Assembly (NCBI RefSeq): GCF_010093205.1
Contig: NZ_PDWN01000005.1
Span: 124,001-188,000, forward strand
Direction: 5' to 3'
DNA from: Pseudoxanthomonas daejeonensis
Lineage (GTDB): Bacteria > Pseudomonadota > Gammaproteobacteria > Xanthomonadales > Xanthomonadaceae
DNA length: 64,000 nt
Of this stretch, positions 40,482-49,189 are shown piece by piece; within the stretch, counting starts at the first letter, position 1; every line of letters starts with the position of its first letter. A program made the translations under genes and the position numbers. The notes beneath the pieces were generated by a model that had not been told where the DNA came from, did no database searches, and was given only the letters and a program-made list of their open reading frames with translations.

Positions 40482-41909
40482 TCAGGCACTCAGCAGGTCG
40501 CGCACGTCGACGAAATGGCCAGCCACCGCAGCGGCGGCAGCCATCGCCGGACTGACCAGGTGGGTGCGCCCACCGGCGCCCTGGCGGCCTTCAAAGTTGC
40601 GGTTGGAGGTCGAGGCGCAATGCTCGCCATTGCCCAGCTTGTCCGGGTTCATCGCCAGGCACATCGAGCAGCCCGGCTCGCGCCACTCGAAGCCGGCCTC
40701 CAGGAACACCTTGTCCAGGCCTTCGGCCTCGGCCTGCGCCTTGACCAGGCCCGAGCCAGGGACCACCAGTGCCTGCTTGATGCTGGACGCGACCTTGCGA
40801 CCCTTCGCCACCTCTGCCGCCGCACGCAGGTCCTCGATTCGCGAATTGGTGCAGGAACCGATGAACACTCGATCCAGCCTGATCGTGGTGATCGGCTGGT
40901 TGGCCTGCAGGCCCATGTACTTGAGCGCGCGCACGATCGAATCCTTCCTGACCGGATCGGACTCCTGGTCCGGATCGGGCACGTTCTGGTCCACCGCCAG
41001 CACCATTTCCGGCGACGTGCCCCAGCTCACCTGCGGACGGATGTCCTCGGCGCGCAACTCGACCACGGTGTCGAAGTGCGCATCCGGATCGGAGACCAGC
41101 GTCTTCCACATCGCCACGGCCGCATCCCAGTCGGCGCCCTTCGGCGCGAACGGACGGTCCTTCACGTAGGCGATGGCTTTTTCGTCGACGGCGACCATGC
41201 CGACGCGCGCGCCGGCCTCGATGGCCATGTTGCAGATCGTCATGCGGCCTTCGACCGACAGCTCGCGGATCGCCTGGCCGGCGAACTCCAGCGCATGGCC
41301 GTTGCCGCCGGCCGTGCCGATCCGGCCGATGATCGCCAGCACGATGTCCTTGGCGGTGACGCCCGGCGGCAGCGTGCCCTCCACGCGCACCTGCATGTTC
41401 TTCATCTTCTTGGCGACCAGGCACTGCGTGGCCAGCACGTGCTCGACCTCGGAGGTGCCGATGCCGTGCGCCAGCGCGCCGAACGCGCCATGCGTGGAGG
41501 TGTGCGAGTCGCCGCAGACCACGGTCATCCCCGGCAGCGTCGCGCCCTGCTCCGGGCCGACCACGTGGACGATGCCCTGGCGCACGTCGTCCATCTTGAA
41601 TTCGAGGATGCCGAAGTCGTCGCAGTTCTCGTCCAGCGTCTGCACCTGCAGGCGGGAAACCGGATCGGCGATCGCCTGCAGCCCGCCGGCGCGCTCGGTG
41701 CGCGTGGTCGGCACGTTGTGGTCGGGCGTGGCGATGTTGGCGTCGATCCGCCACGGCCTGCGGCCGGCCAGGCGCAATCCCTCGAACGCCTGAGGCGAGG
41801 TGACCTCATGGAGGATGTGGCGGTCGATGTAGACCAGCGAGGAACCGTCGTCGCGACGGGTCACCTCGTGCATCTCCCACAACTTGTCGTACAGGGTCTT
41901 GCCGGCCAT
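40482..41909 (-). CDS. leuC: 3-isopropylmalate dehydratase large subunit
   Basis: A 475-residue aconitase-family enzyme with a [4Fe-4S] cluster held by Cys353 ([13 protein letters not shown]), Cys414 and Cys417 ([12 protein letters not shown]). The start [16 protein letters not shown] at 41907-41909 is the usual LeuC N terminus; the open frame continues 45 codons upstream through the promoter region without conservation. It is divergent from a LysR gene with a 146-bp control region that contains a perfect inverted repeat, which suggests LysR control of leuCD separate from the attenuated leuAB. Confidence 0.97.
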   Translation of the reverse strand: MAGKTLYDKLWEMHEVTRRDDGSSLVYIDRHILHEVTSPQAFEGLRLAGRRPWRIDANIATPDHNVPTTRTERAGGLQAIADPVSRLQVQTLDENCDDFGILEFKMDDVRQGIVHVVGPEQGATLPGMTVVCGDSHTSTHGAFGALAHGIGTSEVEHVLATQCLVAKKMKNMQVRVEGTLPPGVTAKDIVLAIIGRIGTAGGNGHALEFAGQAIRELSVEGRMTICNMAIEAGARVGMVAVDEKAIAYVKDRPFAPKGADWDAAVAMWKTLVSDPDAHFDTVVELRAEDIRPQVSWGTSPEMVLAVDQNVPDPDQESDPVRKDSIVRALKYMGLQANQPITTIRLDRVFIGSCTNSRIEDLRAAAEVAKGRKVASSIKQALVVPGSGLVKAQAEAEGLDKVFLEAGFEWREPGCSMCLAMNPDKLGNGEHCASTSNRNFEGRQGAGGRTHLVSPAMAAAAAVAGHFVDVRDLLSA

Positions 41910-42025
41910 GTGCTGCCTCGGATCGTCTGGCGGTGGCGGGTCGCAGAAAGACCTGGACCCACCGGCTGGAGGGTCATCGTGCCCCCTTGCCATCGATAAC
42001 TCAAATGCATATTTTTCATCCATAC

Positions 42026-42042
42026 GATTCCTGATTGGAATC
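42026..42042. promoter_or_regulatory. LysR-type operator between leuC and lysR gene
   Basis: GATTCC (42026-42031) and GGAATC (42037-42042) form a perfect inverted repeat around TGATT. The core ATTCCTGATTGGAAT fits the T-N11-A rule of LysR-type regulators. It is centred 22 bp before the regulator's start codon at 42056, in an AT-rich gap, so it could serve autoregulation and leuCD control. Confidence 0.7.
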
Positions 42043-42055
42043 AAATGGAGCCTCG

Positions 42056-42931
42056 ATGGACTGGGCCAGCCTCACTGCATTCGTCGCTGTCGCCGACCAC
42101 GGCGGCTTCTCGGCGGCCGCCCAGCAGTTGCACCTGACCCAGCCGGCGATCAGCAAGCGGATCGCCCTGCTGGAGGAGTCGCTTCAGGCGCGGCTGTTCG
42201 ACAGGCTCGGCCGCCAGGTGCTGCTGACCGAGGCCGGGCGCCTGCTGCTGCCGCGCGCACGACAGATGCTGGCCGAAGGCGAGGCGGCGCGTCGTGCGCT
42301 GCAGGACCTTGGCCAGGACATCGGCGGACGCCTGAGCCTGGCCACCAGCCACCACGTCGGACTGCATCGCCTGCCGGCACTGCTGCGCCGCTTCAGTGCG
42401 CTGCACCCGCGCGCGGCGCTGGACATCCGCTTCGTGGATTCAGAGCAGGCCTACGCGCAGGTCCTGCACGGCGACGTCGAACTGGCGGTGACCACGCTGG
42501 GACCGACCGATGCGCCGCTGCAGGCGACCACGGTCTGGGACGATCCGCTGTGCTTCGCGGTGGCACCCGACCACCCGCTCGCGCGGCTGTCCAAAGTGAC
42601 CCTTCCCGACCTGGCCGCGCATCCGGCGGTGTTGCCGGATCCGGGTACCTTCACCCACCGGATCGTGGCGGAGACGTTCGCCCGTCGCGGGTTGTCGTTG
42701 CGCCTGCGGATGACCACCAACTACCTGGAGACGATCAAGATGATGGTTTCCGTCGGCCTGGCCTGGAGCGCCCTGCCGCGCACGATGGTCGACGCGCAGG
42801 TGCAGGTGTTGCCGGTGGCGGGCGTGCAGCTGTCGCGCCGGCTGGGCTATGTCGTCCACGGTGGCCGCACGCTGTCGCGCGCGGCGCAGGCATTCATCGG
42901 CTTGCTGCAGGCGGAGACTCCATCGTCCTGA
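42056..42931 (+). CDS. LysR-family transcriptional regulator (divergent from leuCD)
   Basis: A 291-residue regulator. The winged HTH is at 1-60 ([52 protein letters not shown]); the effector domain from about 90 on has two periplasmic-binding-like lobes. Start ATG 42056 follows GGAG by 5 nt; a TTG 21 bp upstream is less likely. The divergent arrangement with leuC and the palindrome between them imply that it controls leuCD. The ligand may be an intermediate of leucine synthesis, but nothing in sequence shows it. Confidence 0.9.
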   Translation: MDWASLTAFVAVADHGGFSAAAQQLHLTQPAISKRIALLEESLQARLFDRLGRQVLLTEAGRLLLPRARQMLAEGEAARRALQDLGQDIGGRLSLATSHHVGLHRLPALLRRFSALHPRAALDIRFVDSEQAYAQVLHGDVELAVTTLGPTDAPLQATTVWDDPLCFAVAPDHPLARLSKVTLPDLAAHPAVLPDPGTFTHRIVAETFARRGLSLRLRMTTNYLETIKMMVSVGLAWSALPRTMVDAQVQVLPVAGVQLSRRLGYVVHGGRTLSRAAQAFIGLLQAETPSS

Positions 42932-42978
42932 CTCGTGCTGCTGCACGACAAGCTGCGGCGAGGTCGCTCGGGGCCTGC

Positions 42979-43062
42979 CGCGAGGCCTCCTGTCCTCGAT
43001 GTCCCCCGGTACCGGCCCATGGCCGGTACCTCCTCCTTTATTTCCGGCCAGGAGGCCTCGCG
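42979..43062. repeat. 84-bp hairpin element with 14-bp perfect terminal inverted repeats
   Basis: CGCGAGGCCTCCTG at 42979-42992 is repeated exactly inverted at 43049-43062. In the centre GGTACCGGCC and GGCCGGTACC (43008-43030) form another perfect stem. The core (TGTCCCCCGG ... CCTCCTCCTTTA) is shared, inverted, with the element at 43120-43219. Confidence 0.8.
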
Positions 43063-43119
43063 CCAGACCTTCCGGGCGTGGCTTCGCGCATTGCGAGCGA
43101 ACCGCCGAACACCTCCAGA

Positions 43120-43219
43120 CACTCCGATGCGGGGCCTGTCGACGGGAGGTAAAGGAGGAGGCAGCGGCCGCAGGCCGATGCCGGGGGACACGAGCGGCGG
43201 CAGGCCTCGCATCGGAGTG
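43120..43219. repeat. 100-bp hairpin element with 17-bp terminal inverted repeats
   Basis: CACTCCGATGCGGGGCC at 43120-43136 pairs with 43203-43219 with 16 of 17 matches. The inner arms GGCAGCGGCC/GGCCGATGCC flank GCA with one mismatch. Its core carries TAAAGGAGGAGG and CCGGGGGACA, the reverse complement of the blocks in the left element, so the two look like diverged copies in opposite orientation. The layout resembles MITE or REP-type non-coding elements; no transposase is near. Confidence 0.8.
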
Positions 43220-43267
43220 CCGCCGCCCTGTCACCGGGTTTCGCTTTCGCCGGCATATCGGCTTACG

Positions 43268-46200
43268 TCAGCCCGCCGCTTCCTCCGGCTTCACCCGGAA
43301 CCACGCCGCGTACAGCGCCGGCAGGAACAGCAGGGTCAGCGCGGTAGCCACGATCAGGCCACCCATGATCGCCACCGCCATCGAGCCGTAGAACGCGCTG
43401 CGCGACAGCGGGATCATCGCCAGCACCGCGGTGAGCGCAGTCAGCACGATCGGGCGGAAACGGCGCACGGTGGCGTCGACGATCGCGTGCCAGCGGTCGT
43501 GGCCGGCGGCGATGTCCTGTTCGATCTGGTCGACCAGGATCACCGAGTTGCGCATCACCATGCCGGCCAGCGCGATCGTGCCGAGCATCGCGACGAAGCC
43601 GAACGGCATGCGGAAGATCAGCAGGAACCAGGTCGCGCCGATCAGGCCCAGCGGCGCGGTGACCAGCACCATGACCGTGCGCGAGAAACTGCGCAGCTGC
43701 AGCATCAGCAGCGTGGTCACCACGAGCAGGAACAGCGGCATGCCCGCCTTGATCGAATTCTGGCCGCGCGCGGCGTCTTCGACCGACCCGCCCACCTGCA
43801 GCAGGTAGCCCTGCGGCAGCTGACCGCGGACATCGTCGAGCGTCGGGTCGATCTGCGCGGTAACCGCCGCCGGCAGCAGCTCGTCGCTGAGGTCGGCACG
43901 CACGGTGATCGTCGGCAGGCGATCGCGATGCCAGATGATGCCGTCCTCGAATACCTGCCGCAGCCTCGCCACCTGCGACAGCGGCACGCTGCCGCCGTCG
44001 CCGGTCGGCACCGCCAGGCTGCCGAGCAGTTCGAGCTGGTCGCGATCGCCAGCGCCACCGCGCAGCATGATCCCCACCAGCTCGTTGCCCTCGCGGTAGG
44101 TGCTGGCGGTGTAGCCGGACAGCTGCGCGCTGAGGAACTGCGCCAGCTGCGCGCTGCTGATGCCCAGCGCACGGGCGCGGTCCTGGTCGACCTCCATCCG
44201 CACGACCTTGCTCGGCTCGTCCCAATCGAGATTGACGTTGGTAGTGTGCGGGTTGGCGCGCACCTTCTCCGCCACCTCGCGCGCGATCGCGCGCACCTGC
44301 CCGACATGCTCGCCGGACACGCGGAACTGGACCGGATAGCCGACCGGCGGGCCGTTCTCCAGCCGGGTCACGCGCATCTGCAATTCGGGGAACTGCGGAA
44401 CGACGTCCTTGAGCAGCCAGTTGCGCAGCTCCTCGCGCGCATGGGTGTCTTCGGCGAGCACGACGAACTGGGCGAAGTTGGTCGCCGGCAGCTGCTGGTC
44501 CAGCGGCAGGTAGAAGCGTGGCGAACCGGTGCCGACGTAGGCCACGTAGTTGCGGATGTCGCCGCGCTCCTTCAGCAGGACTTCCAGCTTCCTGGCCTGC
44601 GCCTCGGTGGCGCGCAGCGACACGCCCTCGGCGAGCTCCAGGTCGACCATGAGCTCGGGCCGGGTCGAATCGGGGAAGAACTGCTGCGGGATGAAACGGA
44701 ACAGCACGATCGACATCACGAACAGGCCGATCGTCGCGCCGATCACCAGCCAGCGGCGGCGCAGGCAGGCGTCGAGCAGGCGGCGGAAGCGCTGGTAGAA
44801 CGGACGCTGGTACGGATCCTGGTGGTGCGCATCCAGCGGTGCCGGTGCCAGCGCGAAGGCGAACTGCGGCCACCGGTCGGCCAGCCGTTCGCGGAACGCG
44901 CGGCGGCGCGCGGCCAGGCTGCCCGGCTTGGGCGGCTGCGGATGCGCCAGGTCCGGCAGCATCTTGTCGCCCAGCCACGGAATGAACAGCACCGCGGCGA
45001 TCCACGACACCAGCAAGGCGATCGTCACCACCTGGAACAGCGAGCGCGTGTATTCGCCGGTGCTCGAAGCGGCCGTGGCGATCGGCAGGAAGCCGGCCGC
45101 CGTGATCAGCGTGCCGGTCAGCATCGGGAAGGCGGTGGACTCCCAGGCGAAACTGGCCGCGCGCAGCCGGTCGAAGCCCTGCTCCATCTTGATCGCCATC
45201 ATCTCCACCGCGATGATCGCGTCGTCCACCAGCAGGCCCAGCGCCAGCACCAGCGCACCCAGCGATATCTTGTGCAGGCCGATGCCGAAGTAGTACATCA
45301 CCGCGAACGTCATCGCCAGCACCAGCGGGATCGACACCGCCACCACCAGGCCGGTGCGGAAGCCCAGCGAGAAGAAGCTGACCAGCAGCACGATCGTCAC
45401 CGCCTCGGCCAGCACGCGCACGAACTCGCCGACCGATTCGCGCACCGCCTCGGGCTGGTCGGAGACCTTGCGCAGCTCCATGCCCACCGGCAGGGTGTCC
45501 TGCAGCTGCGCGAAGCGCGCTTCCAGCTCATCGCCCAGTCGCAGGATGTGGCCGCCGTCCTTCATCGCCACCGAGATGCCGATCGCGTCCTCGGCCATGA
45601 AGCGCATGCGCGGAGCGGCCGGATCGGAAAATCCGCGATGCACCCGCGCCACGTCGCCCAGGCGTATGGTGCGGCCATCGGCACGGACCGGGAACGCGCG
45701 GATCTCCTCGAGGCTGCGGAACGGGCCATCCACGCGCAACTGCACGCGCTCGCTCGCTGTCTCGAAGAAACCGGCCGGCACCACCGCGTTCTGGCTCTCC
45801 AGCGCCTGCTGGACCGCCTGCAGCGGGATGCCCAGCGTCGCCAGCTTGGTGTTGTCGATCTCGATCCAGACCTTCTCGTCCTGCAGGCCGAGCAGTTCGA
45901 CCTTGCCCACGTCGGGCACCCGCTGCAGGTCCAGCTGGATGCGGTCTGCGTAGTCCTTGAGGATCGCGTAGTCGAAGCCGGGGCCGGTCAGCGCATAGAT
46001 GTTTCCGAACGTGTCGCCGAACTCGTCGTTGAAGAACGGGCCGACCACGCCCTCGGGCAGGGTCGGGCGGATGTCGCCGACCTTCTTGCGCACCTGGTAC
46101 CAGAGGTCGGGCACGTCGCGCGAGGGCATCGAGTCGCGCGCCATGAAGATCACCTGCGACTCGCCCGGGCGCGAGTACGAGCGCACGAACTCGTACTTGC

Positions 46201-46432
46201 CGGTGTTCATCACCGCCTTCTCGACCCGCTCGGTGACCTGCCTGGCCACCTCCTCGGCGGTCGCGCCCGGCCATAGCGTGCGCACCACCATCGCCTTGAA
46301 GGTGAACGGCGGATCCTCGCTCTGCCCCAGGCGCTGGTAGGACCAGCTGCCGATGATCGCCAGCGCGATCATCGCGTACAGCACCAGGCCGCGGTTGTGC
46401 AGCGCCCACTCGGAGACGTTGAAGCGGCGCAC
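43268..46432 (-). CDS. RND-family multidrug efflux transporter (inner membrane pump)
   Basis: A 1054-residue AcrB/TriC-like pump with the usual two repeats of a transmembrane helix, a large periplasmic loop and five further helices. The proton-relay Asp pair in TM4 is seen in LGLLVDDAIIAVEMMA (around 400), and the N terminus has FTFKAMVVRTLWPGATAEEV, typical of the HAE1-type subgroup that includes TriC/VexD. It starts at a GTG (46430-46432) three bases after the stop of the membrane-fusion gene. It exports drugs or lipophilic compounds with that partner and an outer-membrane channel, for which tolC at 49.2 kb is a candidate. Confidence 0.92.
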   Translation of the reverse strand: MRRFNVSEWALHNRGLVLYAMIALAIIGSWSYQRLGQSEDPPFTFKAMVVRTLWPGATAEEVARQVTERVEKAVMNTGKYEFVRSYSRPGESQVIFMARDSMPSRDVPDLWYQVRKKVGDIRPTLPEGVVGPFFNDEFGDTFGNIYALTGPGFDYAILKDYADRIQLDLQRVPDVGKVELLGLQDEKVWIEIDNTKLATLGIPLQAVQQALESQNAVVPAGFFETASERVQLRVDGPFRSLEEIRAFPVRADGRTIRLGDVARVHRGFSDPAAPRMRFMAEDAIGISVAMKDGGHILRLGDELEARFAQLQDTLPVGMELRKVSDQPEAVRESVGEFVRVLAEAVTIVLLVSFFSLGFRTGLVVAVSIPLVLAMTFAVMYYFGIGLHKISLGALVLALGLLVDDAIIAVEMMAIKMEQGFDRLRAASFAWESTAFPMLTGTLITAAGFLPIATAASSTGEYTRSLFQVVTIALLVSWIAAVLFIPWLGDKMLPDLAHPQPPKPGSLAARRRAFRERLADRWPQFAFALAPAPLDAHHQDPYQRPFYQRFRRLLDACLRRRWLVIGATIGLFVMSIVLFRFIPQQFFPDSTRPELMVDLELAEGVSLRATEAQARKLEVLLKERGDIRNYVAYVGTGSPRFYLPLDQQLPATNFAQFVVLAEDTHAREELRNWLLKDVVPQFPELQMRVTRLENGPPVGYPVQFRVSGEHVGQVRAIAREVAEKVRANPHTTNVNLDWDEPSKVVRMEVDQDRARALGISSAQLAQFLSAQLSGYTASTYREGNELVGIMLRGGAGDRDQLELLGSLAVPTGDGGSVPLSQVARLRQVFEDGIIWHRDRLPTITVRADLSDELLPAAVTAQIDPTLDDVRGQLPQGYLLQVGGSVEDAARGQNSIKAGMPLFLLVVTTLLMLQLRSFSRTVMVLVTAPLGLIGATWFLLIFRMPFGFVAMLGTIALAGMVMRNSVILVDQIEQDIAAGHDRWHAIVDATVRRFRPIVLTALTAVLAMIPLSRSAFYGSMAVAIMGGLIVATALTLLFLPALYAAWFRVKPEEAAG

Positions 46433-46435
46433 CGG

Positions 46436-47563
46436 TCAGTCCGCCTTCGGCTTCGAAGCGGCGACGGCAACCGGGCGGTTCTCGCGGTCCACCGGCGCGA
46501 CAGGCTCGCCTTCGCGCAACAAGTGGCCGCCCGCGGCGACCACCCAGTCACCGGCCTGCAGCGCGCCGGTCACCGGCACGCTTTCGCTGCCGAACTTGCC
46601 GGTATCCACCGGCACGCGCAGTGCCTTGCCTTCGCGCACGACCCAGACCGCCGCGGCGCCATCTTCGCCACGCTGCAGTGCCGACAGCGGCACGTGCAGG
46701 CTGGCGTCGCCATTCGATTGGGGCAGGTAGACGCGCGCACTCTGGCCCAGTTCGACCTCGCCCTGCGAGGCGGCGTCCAGCGCGACGCGCGCGGCGAAGC
46801 TGCGGGTCTGCGCGTCGGCAGCCGCGGCGATCTCGCGGATCGTGCCGGGCAACCGCTGGCCAGGCGCGCTCCACAGCTCGACCTGTGCGGTGTCGCCGAC
46901 CTTGAACTGGCGGATGCGGTCTTCCGGCAGGTCGATGGCGACCTCGCGGCCACCGTCGGCGGCCATCACGAAGATCGTCTGGCCCGCGGCGACCACCTGC
47001 CCGGCTTCGGCCTGGCGCGAGGCGATGACGCCGGCACGCGGGGCACGCAGTTCGGTGTAGCCGGCCTGGTTGCGGGTCACGTCGCGCTGCGCGCGCGCCG
47101 CGCGGGCCTGGCCGGCGGCGGCTTCGTACGCGGCCTTCTGCGCGTCATAGGTGGAACGGCTGACCAGTTGCTGCTCGACCAGCTTCGCGTAACGGTCCAG
47201 GTCGCCCTTGCTGCGGGCCAGTTCGGCCTCGGCTGCAGCGAGCTGGGCCTGCGCGGCCTGGGCCTGCAGCGCCTGGTCGGCGGGATCCAGTTCGGCCAGT
47301 ACCTGGCCCTGCTCGACCCGCGCACCGGCATCCACCGCGCGGCGCACGAGCTTGCCGCCGACGCGGAACGAGAGCGGGCTCTCCTCGCGTGCATGCACCT
47401 CACCCGGGAAGGCCAGCGCCGCACCGGCACCGCCGGCCTGGGGCTGCACCACCCACACCGGCCGTGGCGCCGTGGCGGCTTCTTCCTTGCCGCCGCACCC
47501 GGCAAGCGCGGCTGCGACCAGTACCATGGCCGACACGCCGGCCATCCGGAATCCGTTCTTCAT
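46436..47563 (-). CDS. RND efflux periplasmic adaptor (membrane fusion lipoprotein)
   Basis: A 375-residue adaptor. The N terminus carries a lipoprotein signal with lipobox AALAGC (Cys23), a lipoyl half (FRVGGKLVRRAVDAGARVEQ), an Ala/Gln-rich coiled-coil hairpin at about 95-150, and beta-barrel domains. The in-frame TTG at 47584 opens the frame, but the ATG at 47561-47563 has AGGA 8 nt upstream and gives a normal signal peptide. The gene is first in an operon with the pump and divergent from the TetR repressor. Confidence 0.9.
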   Translation of the reverse strand: MKNGFRMAGVSAMVLVAAALAGCGGKEEAATAPRPVWVVQPQAGGAGAALAFPGEVHAREESPLSFRVGGKLVRRAVDAGARVEQGQVLAELDPADQALQAQAAQAQLAAAEAELARSKGDLDRYAKLVEQQLVSRSTYDAQKAAYEAAAGQARAARAQRDVTRNQAGYTELRAPRAGVIASRQAEAGQVVAAGQTIFVMAADGGREVAIDLPEDRIRQFKVGDTAQVELWSAPGQRLPGTIREIAAAADAQTRSFAARVALDAASQGEVELGQSARVYLPQSNGDASLHVPLSALQRGEDGAAAVWVVREGKALRVPVDTGKFGSESVPVTGALQAGDWVVAAGGHLLREGEPVAPVDRENRPVAVAASKPKAD

Positions 47564-47578
47564 CGCCGCCATCCTGCT

Positions 47579-47639
47579 GTTCAATATTGAACCAGCGGGT
47601 ATGGTATAAATAGAAAACCGAGTAGTCCAGTATTACCGC
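47579..47639. promoter_or_regulatory. Divergent promoter/operator of the efflux operon and TetR
   Basis: GTTCAATATTGAAC at 47579-47592 is a perfect 14-bp palindrome 16 bp upstream of the adaptor ATG. A degenerate copy, GTCCAGTATTACCG (9 of 14 matches), is at 47625-47638 just before the tetR start. Between them lies TATAAA (47605-47610), a possible -10 for tetR, and on the other strand TATACC with CTGGAC 16 bp upstream for the pump genes. Repressor binding would cover both promoters. Confidence 0.65.
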
Positions 47640-48302
47640 ATGATCCCGAAGAACGCCGCCACCACTACCCCCGCCGCCCCGTCCAAGGCTCCCGGCCCCG
47701 GTCGTCCGAAGGACCTGGGCAAGCGCGCGTCGATCCTGGAGGCCGCCAAGCGTCTGTTCCTGGAGCAGGGCTACCAGGGCGTGAGCATGGACCAGATCGC
47801 CACCGCCGCCGGCGTGTCGAAACTGACCGTCTACAGCCACTTCGGCGACAAGGAAGCGCTGTTCTCCGAGGCGATCACGGCCAAGTGCCAGGAAGTGCTG
47901 CCGGACGACCTGTTCGTCAGCCCGCCGGAAGGACCGCTGCACGAACAGTTGCGCGCGATCGGCCACGCCTTCTTCGCGCTGATCACCAGCGAGGAGGCGA
48001 TCAGCATGCACCGCATGATGAACACCCCCGGCACCGCCGAGCACACCCTGCGCGAACTTTTCTGGAACGCCGGCCCGCGCCGCGTGCAGGAGGTCTTCGG
48101 GCAGTTCCTGCAGGCGCGCATGGACCAGGGCCAGTTGCGGATCGACGACGTCGCCCTGGCGTCCTCGCAGTTCTTCTCGCTGCTCAAGGGCGAGCTGCAT
48201 CCGATGATGGCCTGCGGCCTGTGCGTGGATCCGGGGCCGGCCGAAGTGGCGCGCCACATCGATGCCACCGTCGAATTCTTCCTGCGCGCGTATGCGGCCT
48301 GA
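47640..48302 (+). CDS. TetR-family repressor of the adjacent efflux operon
   Basis: A 220-residue regulator with the TetR HTH at about 28-75 (ASILEAAKRLFLEQGYQGVS, MDQIATAAGVSKLTVYSHFG, DKEALF), after a Pro/Ala-rich N-terminal extension ending in GRPKD. The C-terminal part resembles the TetR_C_7 (AefR-like) ligand domain. It is divergent from the efflux genes with 76 bp between start codons that contain palindromes, so local repression of the pump, released by a substrate, is the likely role. Confidence 0.9.
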   Translation: MIPKNAATTTPAAPSKAPGPGRPKDLGKRASILEAAKRLFLEQGYQGVSMDQIATAAGVSKLTVYSHFGDKEALFSEAITAKCQEVLPDDLFVSPPEGPLHEQLRAIGHAFFALITSEEAISMHRMMNTPGTAEHTLRELFWNAGPRRVQEVFGQFLQARMDQGQLRIDDVALASSQFFSLLKGELHPMMACGLCVDPGPAEVARHIDATVEFFLRAYAA

Positions 48303-48406
48303 GTTGTGCCAGCACCGGGCGGGGATGGAGGTCGCGGTGACTTCCGGCACTGCGACGGTCCCGCCGGCCAAGGCGATCCTTGCCGGCAAGGGGCGGTCCG
48401 GCCCGG

Positions 48407-48412
48407 TAGAAT
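48407..48412 (+). promoter_or_regulatory. -10-like element upstream of the pcm-like gene
   Basis: TAGAAT at 48407-48412 lies 29 bp before the start codon at 48442, in the context TAGAATGCCCGGCC. A -35 at regular spacing is not visible. It may drive the pcm-like gene and tolC together. Confidence 0.4.
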
Positions 48413-48441
48413 GCCCGGCCTCCCGCGTTGGATGACTCCCC

Positions 48442-49104
48442 ATGACGATCGACTACGCCCGCGCCCGTGAACTGATGGTGGAACAGCAGGTCCGGCCCTG
48501 GGACGTGCTGGACATGGCCGTGCTTGACGTGGTCGGCCGCCTGCCGCGTGAGAGGTTCGTGGCCGAGCAGTACCGGGCATTGGCCTACGCCGACATGGAA
48601 CTGCCCCTGGGCCATGGCGCGACGATGATGAAGCCCGTCGTCGAGGGCCGCATGCTGCAGGCGCTGCAGCTGCAGCCGGGCGACAGCGTGCTGGAAGTGG
48701 GCACCGGCAGCGGCTACATCAGTGCCTGCCTCGGCGCCCTGGCGCGCGAAGTGGTCAGCCTGGAACGGGTACCGGAACTGGCCGCCGCCGCACGTGCGCG
48801 CCTGGATGCCACCGGCCTGGGCACCAATGTCCGCATCGAGGTGGCCGACGCGCTGCAGTACGAGGGCGGCCGGCAGTTCGACGCGGTTTGCGTCACCGCC
48901 GCGGTCGCCGAGGTTCCCGCCCGGTTCCTGCAGTGGCTGCGCCCGGGCGGTCGCCTGTTCGTGGTCCGCGGCCAGGCTCCGGTGATGGAAGCCGTTCGCC
49001 TGGTCAAGGGCGATACGGTCAACGCCGCCGCCACAGAATCGTTGTTCGAGACCGAGCTGGGCTATCTGCACGGCGCCGAGCCGGTCCCGCAGTTCCTGTT
49101 CTGA
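48442..49104 (+). CDS. Protein-L-isoaspartate O-methyltransferase-like protein upstream of tolC
   Basis: A 220-residue SAM-dependent methyltransferase fold: the SAM motif VLEVGTGSGYIS is at 83-94. The overall sequence (ARELMVEQQVRPWDVLDMAV) belongs to the PCMT family, but the motif that in true repair enzymes reads about GQTIS(Q/A)P is GHGATMMKP (57-65), so isoaspartate repair activity is doubtful. Similar divergent PCMT genes occur directly before tolC in other proteobacteria, as I recall. tolC follows after 85 bp with no visible terminator, so they may be cotranscribed. The substrate is unknown. Confidence 0.82.
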   Translation: MTIDYARARELMVEQQVRPWDVLDMAVLDVVGRLPRERFVAEQYRALAYADMELPLGHGATMMKPVVEGRMLQALQLQPGDSVLEVGTGSGYISACLGALAREVVSLERVPELAAAARARLDATGLGTNVRIEVADALQYEGGRQFDAVCVTAAVAEVPARFLQWLRPGGRLFVVRGQAPVMEAVRLVKGDTVNAAATESLFETELGYLHGAEPVPQFLF

Positions 49105-49189
49105 CCGGCGCCAAGGCGCGGTCGGCACGACATTCCCCCCGACGACCTGCATTCCAGCGCAGGCCGCATACCTAGAAAGGAAGCCGCTG

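Larger units (their letters stand above)
42932..43267. other. Gene-free region (336 bp) with two hairpin elements
   Basis: Between the LysR gene and the end of the RND pump gene there is no plausible reading frame with a ribosome binding site. The space is nearly filled by two structured repeats (42979-43062 and 43120-43219), described separately. Both neighbouring genes end here (convergent), so the elements lie between two 3' ends. Confidence 0.65.

Noticed and set aside
42935-46276. 1113-codon open frame on the plus strand
   Set aside because: It is antisense to the RND pump gene. Its product is Arg/His/Gln-rich with no domain, as expected for the complementary strand of GC-rich coding DNA.
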